A DNA stretch of 64,000 nt from S012-113 sp965368405 (lineage in GTDB: Bacteria > Bacteroidota > Bacteroidia > Cytophagales > Cyclobacteriaceae), in contig CBDUMS010000001.1 of assembly GCA_965368405.1 (NCBI GenBank), positions 1-64,000 on the forward strand, read 5' to 3'. A program made the translations under genes and the position numbers. Under the pieces are notes generated by a model, which worked only from the letters and a program-made list of their open reading frames with translations, was not told the origin of the DNA and made no database searches. Shown here one piece after another: positions 29,317 to 38,064 of this stretch (positions within the stretch are counted from its first letter, which is position 1; each line of letters opens with the position of its first letter).

Positions 29317-30184
29317 AAAGTTATTAATTCTTCTCATTTTCTCTTTCGCCTGTCTGGATATATTCGGACAAAAGATAACGCCTTCGGCTCGTTTTGCTAA
29401 AGACAGCATAAAAATTGGCGAAGAAGTCCCCTACTCTTTATGGGTTCGATATCCAAAAAATCAGGATGTTATCTTTCCCGATAGCCTATTCGACTTTAGT
29501 CCATTCGAAATAAATCGTAGATCCTACTTCGCTACAAAGTCCGATAGTACAGAAAGTTTAGATAGCGTGGTTTACTACCTATCAACCTTTGAAATCGATA
29601 CCGTGCAATATTTGCAATTACCTATCTATCTCATAACAGAGTTCGATAGTGTTGAATTATTGCCCCCTAGAGACTCTATTATTCTGGATCAGGTTGTTTT
29701 AACAATCCCCGACTCCGTGGCCGTTATTACGAATACGAACTATCAAAAAGTACCATTAGCTTTTAACTATCCTTATTTTACGGCAGGGCTTATAATTTTA
29801 GCCATAGTAGCGCTTGTAGTATTTCTGGTATTCGGAGGACGAATCAAGAGAATTATCCAAGTTTATTGGATAGGGCGCCGCCATAAACGATTTATTATCA
29901 TGTTTGAGGAAGAGCTAAATTCGAAGCCATTAGCTGTAGAAAAGCTATTGATAAAATGGAAAGAGTATCTTGAAAAGCTTGAGTCAACGCCCTACACGAA
30001 ATATACCAGTAAGGAAATAATAAAAAATGTTAATGATAATGGTCTGCAGGAACCCCTTAATACGATAGATCGTTTTATCTATACAACAGAGGATAAACCG
30101 GATACCGCTGAAGCGTTCCAGTCTTTGTTACAATTCAGCATCAAACGGTATGACTCAAAAATTAACCAAATAAAACATGGATAG
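29309..30184 (+). CDS. Exported membrane-anchored protein of the Bat-type locus
   Basis: A 291-residue protein with a signal peptide (cleavage after ACLDIFGQ), a beta-rich periplasmic domain (about 22-150) of the kind seen in BatD/oxygen-tolerance proteins (KDSIKIGEEVPYSLWVRYPK), one membrane helix (about 152-176, TAGLIILAIVALVVFLVFGG) and a cytosolic helical tail. GTG start overlapping the DUF58 gene by 8 bases; its end overlaps batA by 8 bases. By position it is the conserved protein found between DUF58 and BatA in Bacteroidota; its function is unknown. BatD identity is not supported because it is far too short. Confidence 0.8.
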   Translation: MDKKLLILLIFSFACLDIFGQKITPSARFAKDSIKIGEEVPYSLWVRYPKNQDVIFPDSLFDFSPFEINRRSYFATKSDSTESLDSVVYYLSTFEIDTVQYLQLPIYLITEFDSVELLPPRDSIILDQVVLTIPDSVAVITNTNYQKVPLAFNYPYFTAGLIILAIVALVVFLVFGGRIKRIIQVYWIGRRHKRFIIMFEEELNSKPLAVEKLLIKWKEYLEKLESTPYTKYTSKEIIKNVNDNGLQEPLNTIDRFIYTTEDKPDTAEAFQSLLQFSIKRYDSKINQIKHG

Positions 30185-31223
30185 TAGCACAGGTTTAGAT
30201 TGGTTTTCATTGAATTGGTTCAGTTACTCCACTTTAAGTCAATTTGAGTGGCATAATAAGATCTTTTTACTGGGTCTATTTATTATACCTATTGTCTTAA
30301 TTTTCAAATGGTTAGTACAGCGTTCACTTGGGCAAAAGGTAAATTTGGCGTTGCCTAAGGAAAAAATAAAATGGACTCCTTCTGTTCTACTCCGCCATAT
30401 ACCCAACATACTTATGGCGTTAATTCTGGCACTGTTACTTGTTGGAATGGCTCGTCCACAGAAAACCAATGAAAAAGTAGAACAATGGACTGAAGGGATA
30501 GATATTATGCTTGTGATTGATATATCGGAGTCCATGCAAATAGAAGACTTTAAGCCGAACCGCTTAGAAGCAGCCAAGGACGTAGCTGAAAACTTTATCC
30601 GAGGGCGATTTCAAGACAGAATAGGAATCGTGATTTTCTCAGGAGACGCCTATTCCTTATCGCCTTTAACAACAGATTATGATCTTCTCGCTTCGTACAT
30701 TGAGGATATTGATTTTAATATGATTGAAAGCCGTGGAACGGCTATAGGCAGCGCTTTGGCTGTGGCTACGAACAGGATGCGCGAATCTAGCGCAAAATCT
30801 AAGGTAATGATCCTACTCAGCGATGGCGACAACACTGCTGGTAATATAGACCCCGTTACAGCTGCAGAACTTGCAGACGCTTATAATATCAAGATTTATT
30901 CAATCGCCGTTGGCAAGGAAGGCCGTGTGCCCTTTGGGAAAGATTTTTTCGGACAACCCAACTATATTGAAAACACCCTTGACGAAACGACGCTAAGAAA
31001 AATTGCAGAAATCGGACAAGGCCAGTTCTTCCGTGTATCGGATAATCAGGCACTCGTTCAGGTATTTGCCTTGATCGATGAATACGAGAAAGCTGAAATA
31101 AAAGAGACCCGCTATAAAGATACAACCGACTTCTATTTTGTGTATCTCAAGTGGGCTGTGGCGTTGTTCTTATTTTGGCTATTACTGAAATCTACTTATA
31201 TAAGTAATGTGTTGCAGGATTAG
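30177..31223 (+). CDS. batA: VWA-domain membrane protein, BatA-like
   Basis: A 348-residue aerotolerance-type protein. Two N-terminal membrane helices (about 29-45 and 72-91), a von Willebrand A domain with an intact metal-binding MIDAS (D115-x-S117-x-S119 in VIDISESMQ, threonine in SPLTTDYD, aspartate in LLSDGDNTAG), and a C-terminal helix (about 325-343). This matches BatA. Known: Bat proteins are linked to stress survival in Bacteroides and Leptospira, mechanism unsettled. batB, batC and batD do not follow; yggS does. ATG start. Confidence 0.9.
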   Translation: MDSSTGLDWFSLNWFSYSTLSQFEWHNKIFLLGLFIIPIVLIFKWLVQRSLGQKVNLALPKEKIKWTPSVLLRHIPNILMALILALLLVGMARPQKTNEKVEQWTEGIDIMLVIDISESMQIEDFKPNRLEAAKDVAENFIRGRFQDRIGIVIFSGDAYSLSPLTTDYDLLASYIEDIDFNMIESRGTAIGSALAVATNRMRESSAKSKVMILLSDGDNTAGNIDPVTAAELADAYNIKIYSIAVGKEGRVPFGKDFFGQPNYIENTLDETTLRKIAEIGQGQFFRVSDNQALVQVFALIDEYEKAEIKETRYKDTTDFYFVYLKWAVALFLFWLLLKSTYISNVLQD

Positions 31224-31233
31224 GCCTATTAAA

Positions 31234-31239
31234 AAGGAG
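31234..31239 (+). promoter_or_regulatory. Shine-Dalgarno sequence AAGGAG before yggS
   Basis: AAGGAG five bases before the yggS ATG. Classical ribosome binding sites are otherwise hard to find in this window, as expected for Bacteroidota, so this one stands out. Confidence 0.5.
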
Positions 31240-31244
31240 AAATA

Positions 31245-31925
31245 ATGATAGCGGAACAATTACAATTTTTTAAAGAGCAATTAGATCCTGCAGGCTGCAA
31301 GCTTATTCCGGTGAGTAAGACAAAGCCCAATGAGCTCTTGCTTGAAGCTTATGATGCTGGGTGCAAGATTTTTGGTGAGAATAAGGTACAGGAATTGGCT
31401 ACCAAGTACGAAGAATTGCCAAAAGATATTGAATGGCATTTTATCGGTCATCTGCAACGCAATAAGGTGAAGTACATTGCTGGATTTGTTCATCTTATCC
31501 ATGCCGTAGACAGTTTGCGTCTGCTTAACGCAATTAATAAGGAAGCTGCTAAGCATAATCGTATTATTAACTGCTTGCTTCAGGTACATATAGCCTCGGA
31601 AGAATCTAAGTTTGGCTTTAGCGAAAATGAGGTAATTGATTTGATAACCAATACAGATTGGTCTGCTATAAAAAATGTCAGAATCATTGGCTTAATGGGT
31701 ATGGCAACTTTCACAACAAATACTGAGCAGATAAGATCTGAATTTAGGATTTTATCTAATCTGAAGAATAAAATTGAAAAAATGCAGCTACCCGAAACAA
31801 TAGCGATGAAAGAGCTATCCATGGGTATGACAAATGATTATAAAGTTGCTCTGGAGGAAGGTAGTACAATGGTAAGAATTGGTACTGCCATATTTGGGGC
31901 GCGAAACTGTAAAATAGATGAGTAA
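31245..31925 (+). CDS. PLP homeostasis protein, YggS/PLPBP family
   Basis: A 226-residue alanine-racemase-fold protein that binds pyridoxal phosphate through K25 in IPVSKTKPNE. Family markers are FGENKVQE, WHFIGHLQRNKVKY and LSMGMTNDYKVALEEGSTMVRIGTAIFG. Known: it buffers free PLP and affects amino acid balance, with no enzyme activity shown. It overlaps the DUF423 gene by 8 bases and may be in one transcript with the Bat genes, 21 bases upstream. Confidence 0.95.
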   Translation: MIAEQLQFFKEQLDPAGCKLIPVSKTKPNELLLEAYDAGCKIFGENKVQELATKYEELPKDIEWHFIGHLQRNKVKYIAGFVHLIHAVDSLRLLNAINKEAAKHNRIINCLLQVHIASEESKFGFSENEVIDLITNTDWSAIKNVRIIGLMGMATFTTNTEQIRSEFRILSNLKNKIEKMQLPETIAMKELSMGMTNDYKVALEEGSTMVRIGTAIFGARNCKIDE

Positions 31926-32295
31926 GATTTTCTTAATTTCGGGAAGTGTATTAGCGGGCTTAGGCGTAGCGATTGGTGCTTTTGGTGCTCATGCACTAAA
32001 AGCTATACTGGAGTCTACCAATCGGGTCGCTACTTTTGAAACGGGAGTTAAATACCAGATCTATCATGCTATTGCGCTGCTCATTCTGGGCATATTACTG
32101 CAGAGAGTAGATCATAAGTTTTTCGTGTGGTCTGGCTACAGCTTTATGGTTGGGGTACTTCTATTTTCCGGCTCATTATTTATCCTAAGTATTTCCGGTG
32201 TAACAAAATGGGGAATGGTAACCCCACTAGGTGGAGTTGCCTTTATTCTAGGTTGGCTTTTCCTCTTGTTAGGCGTACTAAAAACAGCAAACTAA
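31918..32295 (+). CDS. DUF423 family small membrane protein
   Basis: A 125-residue integral membrane protein with four hydrophobic helices. The conserved N-terminus GLGVAIGAFGAHALK and VKYQIYHAIALL identify the DUF423/YgdD family. Function unknown. ATG start overlaps yggS by 8 bases; its stop lies one base from the end of convergent DUF1573, with no terminator visible. Confidence 0.92.
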   Translation: MSKIFLISGSVLAGLGVAIGAFGAHALKAILESTNRVATFETGVKYQIYHAIALLILGILLQRVDHKFFVWSGYSFMVGVLLFSGSLFILSISGVTKWGMVTPLGGVAFILGWLFLLLGVLKTAN

Positions 32296-32296
32296 G

Positions 32297-32698
32297 CTAT
32301 TCTGACTCTTTAGGTAAAACATTCGTGACAATCTTAACCTGATTTACAGGAGATACGGCGTTAGAGATTATACTAATCACCTTATTCTGGCGCCCAAACT
32401 TACCTTTACTATCAAAATTGACTTTAATATTGGCCGTTTCACCAGGCATAATAGGCTCTCGAGGCCATTCCGAAGCGGTGCATCCACAAGTCGTTTGAAC
32501 GTTGGTGATTATTAAGGGAGCGTTCCCTGTATTTTCGAAGGCGAAAACATGTTCTACCTTATCGTCTTGATGGATATCGCCAAAATCAAAACTTGATTCC
32601 TCAAAAGTAATTGCAGGTCCATCAGCAATGGCCTCCTCTTGTGCGTAGGCACAAAAAACAGCAAAAACCCCTATTATCATTGTTATTAAACTCTTCAT
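32297..32698 (-). CDS. DUF1573 exported protein
   Basis: A 133-residue protein with a signal peptide (MKSLITMIIGVFAVFCAYAQ) and an Ig-like DUF1573 domain marked by FEESSFDFGDIHQDDKVEHV and TTCGCTASEWPREPIMPGET. Function unknown; widespread in Bacteroidota as periplasmic or surface protein. The start is ATG 32698; a TTG seven codons upstream lies against the promoter element and is unlikely. Confidence 0.9.
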   Translation of the reverse strand: MKSLITMIIGVFAVFCAYAQEEAIADGPAITFEESSFDFGDIHQDDKVEHVFAFENTGNAPLIITNVQTTCGCTASEWPREPIMPGETANIKVNFDSKGKFGRQNKVISIISNAVSPVNQVKIVTNVLPKESE

Positions 32699-32720
32699 AA
32701 CACTAGTCTTAAAGTTCAAT

Positions 32721-32728
32721 CAAATCTA
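32721..32728 (-). promoter_or_regulatory. -7 promoter element TAGATTTG for the DUF1573 gene
   Basis: Exact TAnnTTTG match on the minus strand, 22 bases upstream of the ATG at 32698, which supports that start over the upstream TTG. Confidence 0.45.
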
Positions 32729-32761
32729 GTAAGTTTAAACGAAGATTGGATAGATGTCGTT

Positions 32762-34165
32762 TCATGAATAGAACTTTTCGTGAAAATTTATAAGATATAC
32801 CTCTTCTTTGGCACGTGTTACAGCTGTATAGAGCCATCGAATAAATTCCAAATTAATCAGCTCGTCTGTAATATAACCTTGGTTAATAAACACCGCATTC
32901 CACTGCCCACCTTGAGATTTATGACAAGTGATTGCATAGGCAAATTTTATCTGTAGAGCGTTTAAGTATGGATCCTTGGCCAAAGCCTCGTTCAACTCTT
33001 TTTTATTAGTCAAATCCATATAATCCTCTAATACTGCAGAATATAGTTCTTTATTCTGCTCCTGAGATAGTGCTGGACTATTGGTATGTAAGGTGTCCAG
33101 AATGACTTTTACCTCAAAAGGCTGAGAATTGGCAGCGTTCAAAAGTTGAATTTCTAAAGTGGCGAAGCGAAATCCGTAAAGCTCATCAAAAGAAATTATC
33201 TTACGAATTTCAGCAAAATCTCCATTAGCCAAAAAGCCTGACGGCGCATCGTCGGGTGCATAAAAATAGTTATTACGTACAACCATAAGCATATCCCCTA
33301 CTTCAATTTCTTCAGTTCTAAATAATAACTGACCTCTTATATGCTTATTGAACATTACGGCATCCCGATTCGAACGGCAGATCACAATTGTCTCTTCCAT
33401 CCCATATTTATTATAGGCATAATTTAACCCATCGGCTAGTTTGTCGGATGTCATTCTGTAGATATCCTGATGGCCCTTCGTCTGAATGGCTATTTCAGGC
33501 TTCTCCTGCGACAGCAAATTCCTTATCCGTGTTGCATTTGAGAGAATACCAGAATCTTCATTCTGGCGCATTACTTCTTCTAAGCGAACAAAAATTGGTG
33601 TCTTTCCTGTTAGCTTATTCAAATGTTTTTGGTCAAGTCCAGCACTAAACGATTGCCCTACAGGGGGTAGCTGAGCAGTATCACCGATAAGCAATAGTTT
33701 ATTAGAAGGGTGCTCAAATACAAAGTCTAAAACATCCTTAAGTAATCCGGCGTCGCCATACCCTGAAGCATCTGATAGCATAGAAGCTTCATCAATAATG
33801 AATATCGTATGCTTATTATAATTTTTTACTAGCCGAAACCTCAATTGCCCCGATTTAGGATCAGCAACCTGCTTATAAATGATTTTATGAATAGTAAATG
33901 CACTTCTACCGGTATAGGCAGAGAGCACTTTAGCTGCCCTACCGGTTGGTGCCAGTAACAAAAACTTATAGTTGAACAACGGTAAAGTTTTTACTAAAGC
34001 AGAAACCACCGATGTCTTGCCCGTGCCGGCAAATCCCTGAATTATCATTAAACTTTCCTCCAGGGCTTTATCAATAAACCGGTCAAATGCTTCAAATAAT
34101 GCTAATTGTCCTTCTGTGGCATCATACGGAAATTTTTGAGCTAATATGGAAGATGGTTTTGGCAA
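32762..34165 (-). CDS. RecD-like ATP-dependent DNA helicase (superfamily 1)
   Basis: A 467-residue AAA/UvrD-type helicase. Walker A is IQGFAGTGKTS (near 42-52), Walker B IFIIDEASMLSD (near 121), motif III LLIGDTAQLPPVG, and the C-terminal UvrD-like motif AYAITCHKSQGGQWNAVFIN followed by WLYTAVTRAKEEVYLI. The architecture is that of small RecD2/Dda-like helicases that move 5' to 3'. It has no N-terminal extension of RecD2. TTG start at 34165; no upstream ATG is available before the previous stop. Role inferred as DNA repair or replication support. Confidence 0.9.
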   Translation of the reverse strand: MPKPSSILAQKFPYDATEGQLALFEAFDRFIDKALEESLMIIQGFAGTGKTSVVSALVKTLPLFNYKFLLLAPTGRAAKVLSAYTGRSAFTIHKIIYKQVADPKSGQLRFRLVKNYNKHTIFIIDEASMLSDASGYGDAGLLKDVLDFVFEHPSNKLLLIGDTAQLPPVGQSFSAGLDQKHLNKLTGKTPIFVRLEEVMRQNEDSGILSNATRIRNLLSQEKPEIAIQTKGHQDIYRMTSDKLADGLNYAYNKYGMEETIVICRSNRDAVMFNKHIRGQLLFRTEEIEVGDMLMVVRNNYFYAPDDAPSGFLANGDFAEIRKIISFDELYGFRFATLEIQLLNAANSQPFEVKVILDTLHTNSPALSQEQNKELYSAVLEDYMDLTNKKELNEALAKDPYLNALQIKFAYAITCHKSQGGQWNAVFINQGYITDELINLEFIRWLYTAVTRAKEEVYLINFHEKFYS

Positions 34166-34166
34166 T

Positions 34167-34595
34167 TTAAATGGTTATCATAGATGTAGAGGCCTTTGCA
34201 ATCATTTTTTCTTCGTTCTCGGCAATGCTGTAAATCTCTGCTTCACAAAAACTCATCTTCCTCCCAGCTTTGATCACTTTTCCAATCGCCTTAAGCTTCG
34301 TTCCTTTTCCTTTTGAAAAATAGGATATTTTTATTTCACCCGTCACCACATTTTGGTTAACATCAACCAGCGTACATGCGGCAAAACCCGCTACAATGTC
34401 GGCAATAGTCGCTACCACACCACCATGAAGAAATCCATCATGTTGATGGTGAATAGCGCTAACATCAAGCTCACCTTCCGTATAACCCGCTTCAATCTTA
34501 CTAAGGTTGAAATTAATATGGTGCATAAAATTCTGGTGCTCAAGTTGGTTAGCAATGCGATCTTTAAATTGAGGATTTCTAGGAATGAGTTTCAT
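34167..34595 (-). CDS. PaaI-type hotdog thioesterase
   Basis: A 142-residue hotdog-fold protein. The signature HHQHDGFLHGGVVATIADIVAG (about 47-68) includes the HGG turn and catalytic aspartate of the PaaI/YigI acyl-CoA thioesterase group. Substrate unknown. One base separates it from the helicase gene, so they are co-transcribed. ATG start. Confidence 0.9.
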   Translation of the reverse strand: MKLIPRNPQFKDRIANQLEHQNFMHHINFNLSKIEAGYTEGELDVSAIHHQHDGFLHGGVVATIADIVAGFAACTLVDVNQNVVTGEIKISYFSKGKGTKLKAIGKVIKAGRKMSFCEAEIYSIAENEEKMIAKASTSMITI

Positions 34596-34653
34596 ATCCA
34601 GTTATTTTTAGGTGATTATACAGCCTTTCAAAAATGCTTGAAATTTATCAGCA

Positions 34654-35130
34654 ATGAAAGCTAATACCATGATGAACGTAAGAGAATTTTATGGAAACAG
34701 AATTAGGGTTAGGGCCTGTGGGCTACTTTTCAAAAATGACGCTGTACTGCTCATTAAACACTTAATCGATGGCGATGTACTCTGGGCACCTCCTGGTGGA
34801 GAGCCTGAATTTGGTGAATCGCTTTTTGAAACTATAAAGCGAGAATTTAAAGAAGAGACCCTACTTGATGTTATACCGGGCGAGTTCCTCTTTATGACAG
34901 AACATATTAAACAGCCTCTGCATGCGATCGAACTATTCTTTAAAATTGATAGCTATTCAGGTGAGCTAGGCGTTGGTGATGATCCGGAATACCAAGGTTC
35001 TAAGGTCATAGAATATGCCCAATTTGTAAATGCGGATGAATTAAGTAAAATAGGTATTTCTGAGCGACATAAGATTCTTAGAAATTGCACAAATCCAATA
35101 GAACTTTTAGATAAACGAGGACAACTATAA
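34654..35130 (+). CDS. NUDIX hydrolase
   Basis: A 158-residue pyrophosphohydrolase. The NUDIX box is intact as G-x5-E-x7-RE-x2-EE within PGGEPEFGESLF and IKREFKEET (about 48-69). Substrate cannot be predicted; nucleoside diphosphate derivatives are usual. Start ATG 34654 or one of two ATGs five and six codons later (MMNVREFYGN). Divergent from the thioesterase gene. Confidence 0.92.
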   Translation: MKANTMMNVREFYGNRIRVRACGLLFKNDAVLLIKHLIDGDVLWAPPGGEPEFGESLFETIKREFKEETLLDVIPGEFLFMTEHIKQPLHAIELFFKIDSYSGELGVGDDPEYQGSKVIEYAQFVNADELSKIGISERHKILRNCTNPIELLDKRGQL

Positions 35131-35190
35131 TTACGCCTTGAAAGCGGTTAATTGGTCTTTTTAAAACTATGTTTTGGGAGATAAAATTTA

Positions 35191-35198
35191 TATACTTG
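35191..35198 (+). promoter_or_regulatory. Near-consensus -7 element TATACTTG
   Basis: One mismatch from TAnnTTTG, 16 bases before the ATG of the unknown gene at 35215. The same variant octamer precedes the repeat-protein gene at 40572. Confidence 0.3.
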
Positions 35199-35214
35199 CA
35201 GAAAATAATCTAAT

Positions 35215-36030
35215 ATGACAACTCGTATTTTTTCCTTTGTACTTATGCTCATTGCAATTGGGTTAGGAGCATTTCTCGTTTTGCGCATAAAAAGCACGAT
35301 AGACGAAGAAACCCAGATAAAAAAATCTGAACAGCTTATTATTACCAAACTTAAGCTTATCAGGGATGCTGAAAAGGCCTATCAGTCTGTTTATGGTCAA
35401 TATACCGCAAACTGGGATACCCTTATAAACTTTATTGAAAATGGACAGTACCCAATTACAAAACGTACGGAACGTATTATTGAATTGGCATATGGCGCAG
35501 ATAGCAGCGTTGTTGAAATCGACACATTAGAAATTATACCGGTACGGGAGTATATCTTTGAAGATAACCACAATGTGTATGCTAATGCCGATGGTACTTT
35601 TATTGAGTATCTCGTATCTCCAGGACAATATATAGTTAAGGGATCTAAGATTTATACCATGATTAATGCCATAACTGGTAAGCGGGTAGATCAGGTTGCC
35701 AAAGAGACCGGTCGCGTGCATGATATGACGGCGCTTTCGAATGGCGATCCTCTTACAAAAGGTAAGTTGTTATTCATAATGACTGAAGAATTATACGACC
35801 CTGAAACCGATATTAGCCAATTACCCTATATCCCATTTACAGATCCTGCACAAAAGTTCGATATCTATGCTGAACGTATTGAGCGTAACAGATTGATGGT
35901 GAACGTAATTGAAGTAAGAGACATTGCACCTGGTAATCCTGCCAGAAGTGAAGAAAATGAAGCCTACAACAAGAAACCGTTGCGTTTTGGCTCAAGAACG
36001 GAGGTAACAACTGCAGGAAATTGGGAGTAA
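35215..36030 (+). CDS. Unknown membrane-anchored protein with lipoyl-like hairpins
   Basis: A 271-residue protein that I do not recognise. Seen: a single N-terminal membrane helix (4-24), a long amphipathic helix (about 30-75, ending DAEKAYQSVYGQYTANWDTL) that recalls pilin-like or pseudopilin folds, then two segments resembling the halves of a biotinyl/lipoyl (barrel-sandwich) domain, YANADGTFIEYLVSPGQYIV (122-141) and a second near 166-189 (GRVHDMTALSNGDPLTKGKL). The C-terminus (210-271) is charged and lacks hydrophobic segments. No modifiable lysine motif is present. It abuts DUF3822 (zero gap) and coaD, forming a likely operon. Both structural comparisons are inferences. Confidence 0.8.
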   Translation: MTTRIFSFVLMLIAIGLGAFLVLRIKSTIDEETQIKKSEQLIITKLKLIRDAEKAYQSVYGQYTANWDTLINFIENGQYPITKRTERIIELAYGADSSVVEIDTLEIIPVREYIFEDNHNVYANADGTFIEYLVSPGQYIVKGSKIYTMINAITGKRVDQVAKETGRVHDMTALSNGDPLTKGKLLFIMTEELYDPETDISQLPYIPFTDPAQKFDIYAERIERNRLMVNVIEVRDIAPGNPARSEENEAYNKKPLRFGSRTEVTTAGNWE

Positions 36031-36915
36031 TTGAAGACAGCAACAAAAGATTATAGACTTTTAAAAAAAATAAAAGATGAGAAGTTCGATGTAGATCAGC
36101 TTCATCATTATAATCTGAATCTTCTTATTGGCAATCGTGATTTTCAATTGCTCGTCATTGACCCACGTGAAAATCGCTGCCTTCTTCTTGAAGACTATAT
36201 TATTTCAAATGTGAACTCATATTCCCGATTGGTGGAAGTTTATGAGGAAATTTTTGACAGTCACCACCTTCTCAAAGCTGGTTTTTGGTCAAGAATTAAG
36301 ATAGGGATCAAAGGAAATAAATTTGCTCTAGTACCAGACAAGTTCTTCGATGATTCCAAGCTGTTCGACTACCTTAAGTTTAATTGCAAGGTAAATCAAG
36401 ATTTTGATAAACTTAGCTATTTCACCCATAAGAAGGCTGGTGCTGTAAATAGTTTTGCGGTAGATAAGCGTCTTTTCAATTGGTTGGATAGTCTCTATCC
36501 CAATAAAGAAATTGAGTTCTTTCATCAGTCGAGTGCGTTAATTGAAGGTGTACTAGATCAATTAGAACATTATCCGAAAGATTGTGTCTTTATCTATATT
36601 GATCGGTTTAAGCTTCATATCATCACGAGCAAGAACGGTAAATTAGAGTATTATAATCAGTTCTATATTAAACAATTTAATGATTACATAAAGTATATCA
36701 TGACGGTTCTTAAGGGTCTTAACCGAGACCAACGTGAGACTGATATCGTTTTATGGGGTTACCTGGGAAAGCAGTCGAAACATTATAATGAATTTGCCAA
36801 ATACATTAAAAATATTGCTTTGGGTGAACGACCACAGAATATGAAATTTGGTTATTTATTTGATGAATTGCAAGAACATCACTATTTTGACCTTCTTAAC
36901 GTTAATTTGCGCTAA
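36031..36915 (+). CDS. DUF3822 family protein
   Basis: A 294-residue soluble protein of the Bacteroidota DUF3822 family, recognised by the overall pattern HHYNLNLLIGNRDFQLLVID at the N-terminus, FFHQSSALIEGVLDQLEHYP in the middle and LNRDQRETDIVLWGYLGKQS near the end. The fold of the family resembles an actin/hexokinase-type ATPase, but no catalytic residues can be assigned by eye. TTG start directly after the upstream stop. It precedes coaD by 8 bases. Confidence 0.85.
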   Translation: MKTATKDYRLLKKIKDEKFDVDQLHHYNLNLLIGNRDFQLLVIDPRENRCLLLEDYIISNVNSYSRLVEVYEEIFDSHHLLKAGFWSRIKIGIKGNKFALVPDKFFDDSKLFDYLKFNCKVNQDFDKLSYFTHKKAGAVNSFAVDKRLFNWLDSLYPNKEIEFFHQSSALIEGVLDQLEHYPKDCVFIYIDRFKLHIITSKNGKLEYYNQFYIKQFNDYIKYIMTVLKGLNRDQRETDIVLWGYLGKQSKHYNEFAKYIKNIALGERPQNMKFGYLFDELQEHHYFDLLNVNLR

Positions 36916-36923
36916 AAGCGAGT

Positions 36924-37382
36924 TTGGAAGAAAGAATCGCAATATTTCCCGGATCATTTGACCCTTATACCAAAGGGCATGAAGATATTGTAAATAGAGG
37001 CCTCTTATTGTTTGATAAGATCGTCATTGCAATTGGGTATAATTCATCGAAGATAAATCGGTATTTTGATATTGAGACAATGGTTGAGCATATCGATGAA
37101 TTGCACCGGGATGATGACCGGATTTCTGTTGAAACCTATAATGAATTGACCGCCGTATTTGCCAAAAAGCATAAGGCCAATTATATTCTCCGTGGTTTAA
37201 GAAATACAACTGACTTCGAATATGAGAATAGTATAGCGCAGATCAATATGCATCTTGTCGAGGATTTAGAAACCATTTTCTTGATAACATCACCTAAATA
37301 TGCCCATATAAGCTCTACAATTATCCGCGAGGTGCACCAATATGGCGGAGATGTTTCTAATTTATTACCGTATAAGCTATAG
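36924..37382 (+). CDS. coaD: Phosphopantetheine adenylyltransferase
   Basis: Penultimate step of coenzyme A synthesis: ATP plus 4'-phosphopantetheine to dephospho-CoA. The 152-residue protein has FPGSFDPYTKGHEDIVNRG (T/HxGH nucleotidyltransferase motif near 17-20), LRGLRNTTDFEYE and the ISSTIIRE motif near 132. TTG start at 36924 (MEERIAIFPG). Its stop is one base from the end of the convergent YhhN gene. Confidence 0.97.
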   Translation: MEERIAIFPGSFDPYTKGHEDIVNRGLLLFDKIVIAIGYNSSKINRYFDIETMVEHIDELHRDDDRISVETYNELTAVFAKKHKANYILRGLRNTTDFEYENSIAQINMHLVEDLETIFLITSPKYAHISSTIIREVHQYGGDVSNLLPYKL

Positions 37383-37383
37383 G

Positions 37384-38064
37384 TTACGCCTCATCTGGGC
37401 TTTTCATTGTTGCAAAAAAGTTAACCATCCCAGCTACAATAAAAAACTGTGCTAAAATATAGGTTGACATAATCCAGAACCCTGCACCTATAAACGGCGA
37501 ATCGAATTTATTAAGCGCTAGCAGCGAATCTGAAGCAATAAATAGCATCGCTCCAACTAATACTAAGCTTGACCCTGTAGCCCTTCTAAATAATGCCGAC
37601 AAACCCATAGCCGTAATGACAAGCGTATAGAAAAGAACAGGGATTTTCATAGCCCCTAACCCTGACCACAGCATTGCAACAAGTAGTAAACCATACACCA
37701 ATAAGAGAAAGGCAGTGGCATAAGTGAAAGTTTTAGGACGGAATTCATTCGACGACTTTCGAAAAATGATTGTATAAATAATATGGGCGGTCAAGAAACT
37801 AAGAAGGCCCATGATAAAGAAAGCACTATTCTGCTCCTGAAATATTAATAGAACATCGCCCAGCCAAGAGAAAAATAAGGCTATAATTAATAGGAATGCC
37901 AACCGGCTTTTAATGTTAATAGCTGTGTAGCTATACCCCATAAGTGCAGGAATTAAAACTGGCTTAGAAGCTACATCTACTGTGCTCCAACCATAAACCT
38001 GTGCCAGTAATTGTGCAATAACGGCTATTATAAACACTAGTAGTGAAATTATCTTAAGGCTCAT
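37384..38064 (-). CDS. YhhN/TMEM86-family membrane protein (lysoplasmalogenase-like)
   Basis: A 226-residue integral membrane protein with about eight hydrophobic helices. Family markers are FSWLGDVLLIF and FIASDSLLALNKF, carrying the conserved aspartates of the YhhN/TMEM86 hydrolase family. Known: TMEM86B hydrolyses lysoplasmalogen; bacterial substrates are not settled. ATG start overlaps the upstream MFS gene by 4 bases. Confidence 0.9.
   Translation of the reverse strand: MSLKIISLLVFIIAVIAQLLAQVYGWSTVDVASKPVLIPALMGYSYTAINIKSRLAFLLIIALFFSWLGDVLLIFQEQNSAFFIMGLLSFLTAHIIYTIIFRKSSNEFRPKTFTYATAFLLLVYGLLLVAMLWSGLGAMKIPVLFYTLVITAMGLSALFRRATGSSLVLVGAMLFIASDSLLALNKFDSPFIGAGFWIMSTYILAQFFIVAGMVNFFATMKSPDEA

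Noticed and set aside
28429..32295. Possible defence island built on VWA and DUF58 proteins next to a MutS2/Smr nuclease
   Set aside because: DUF58 and BatA belong to the ordinary Bat locus, MutS2 is a housekeeping gene on the other strand, and no nuclease, ATPase or mobile element signs accompany them.
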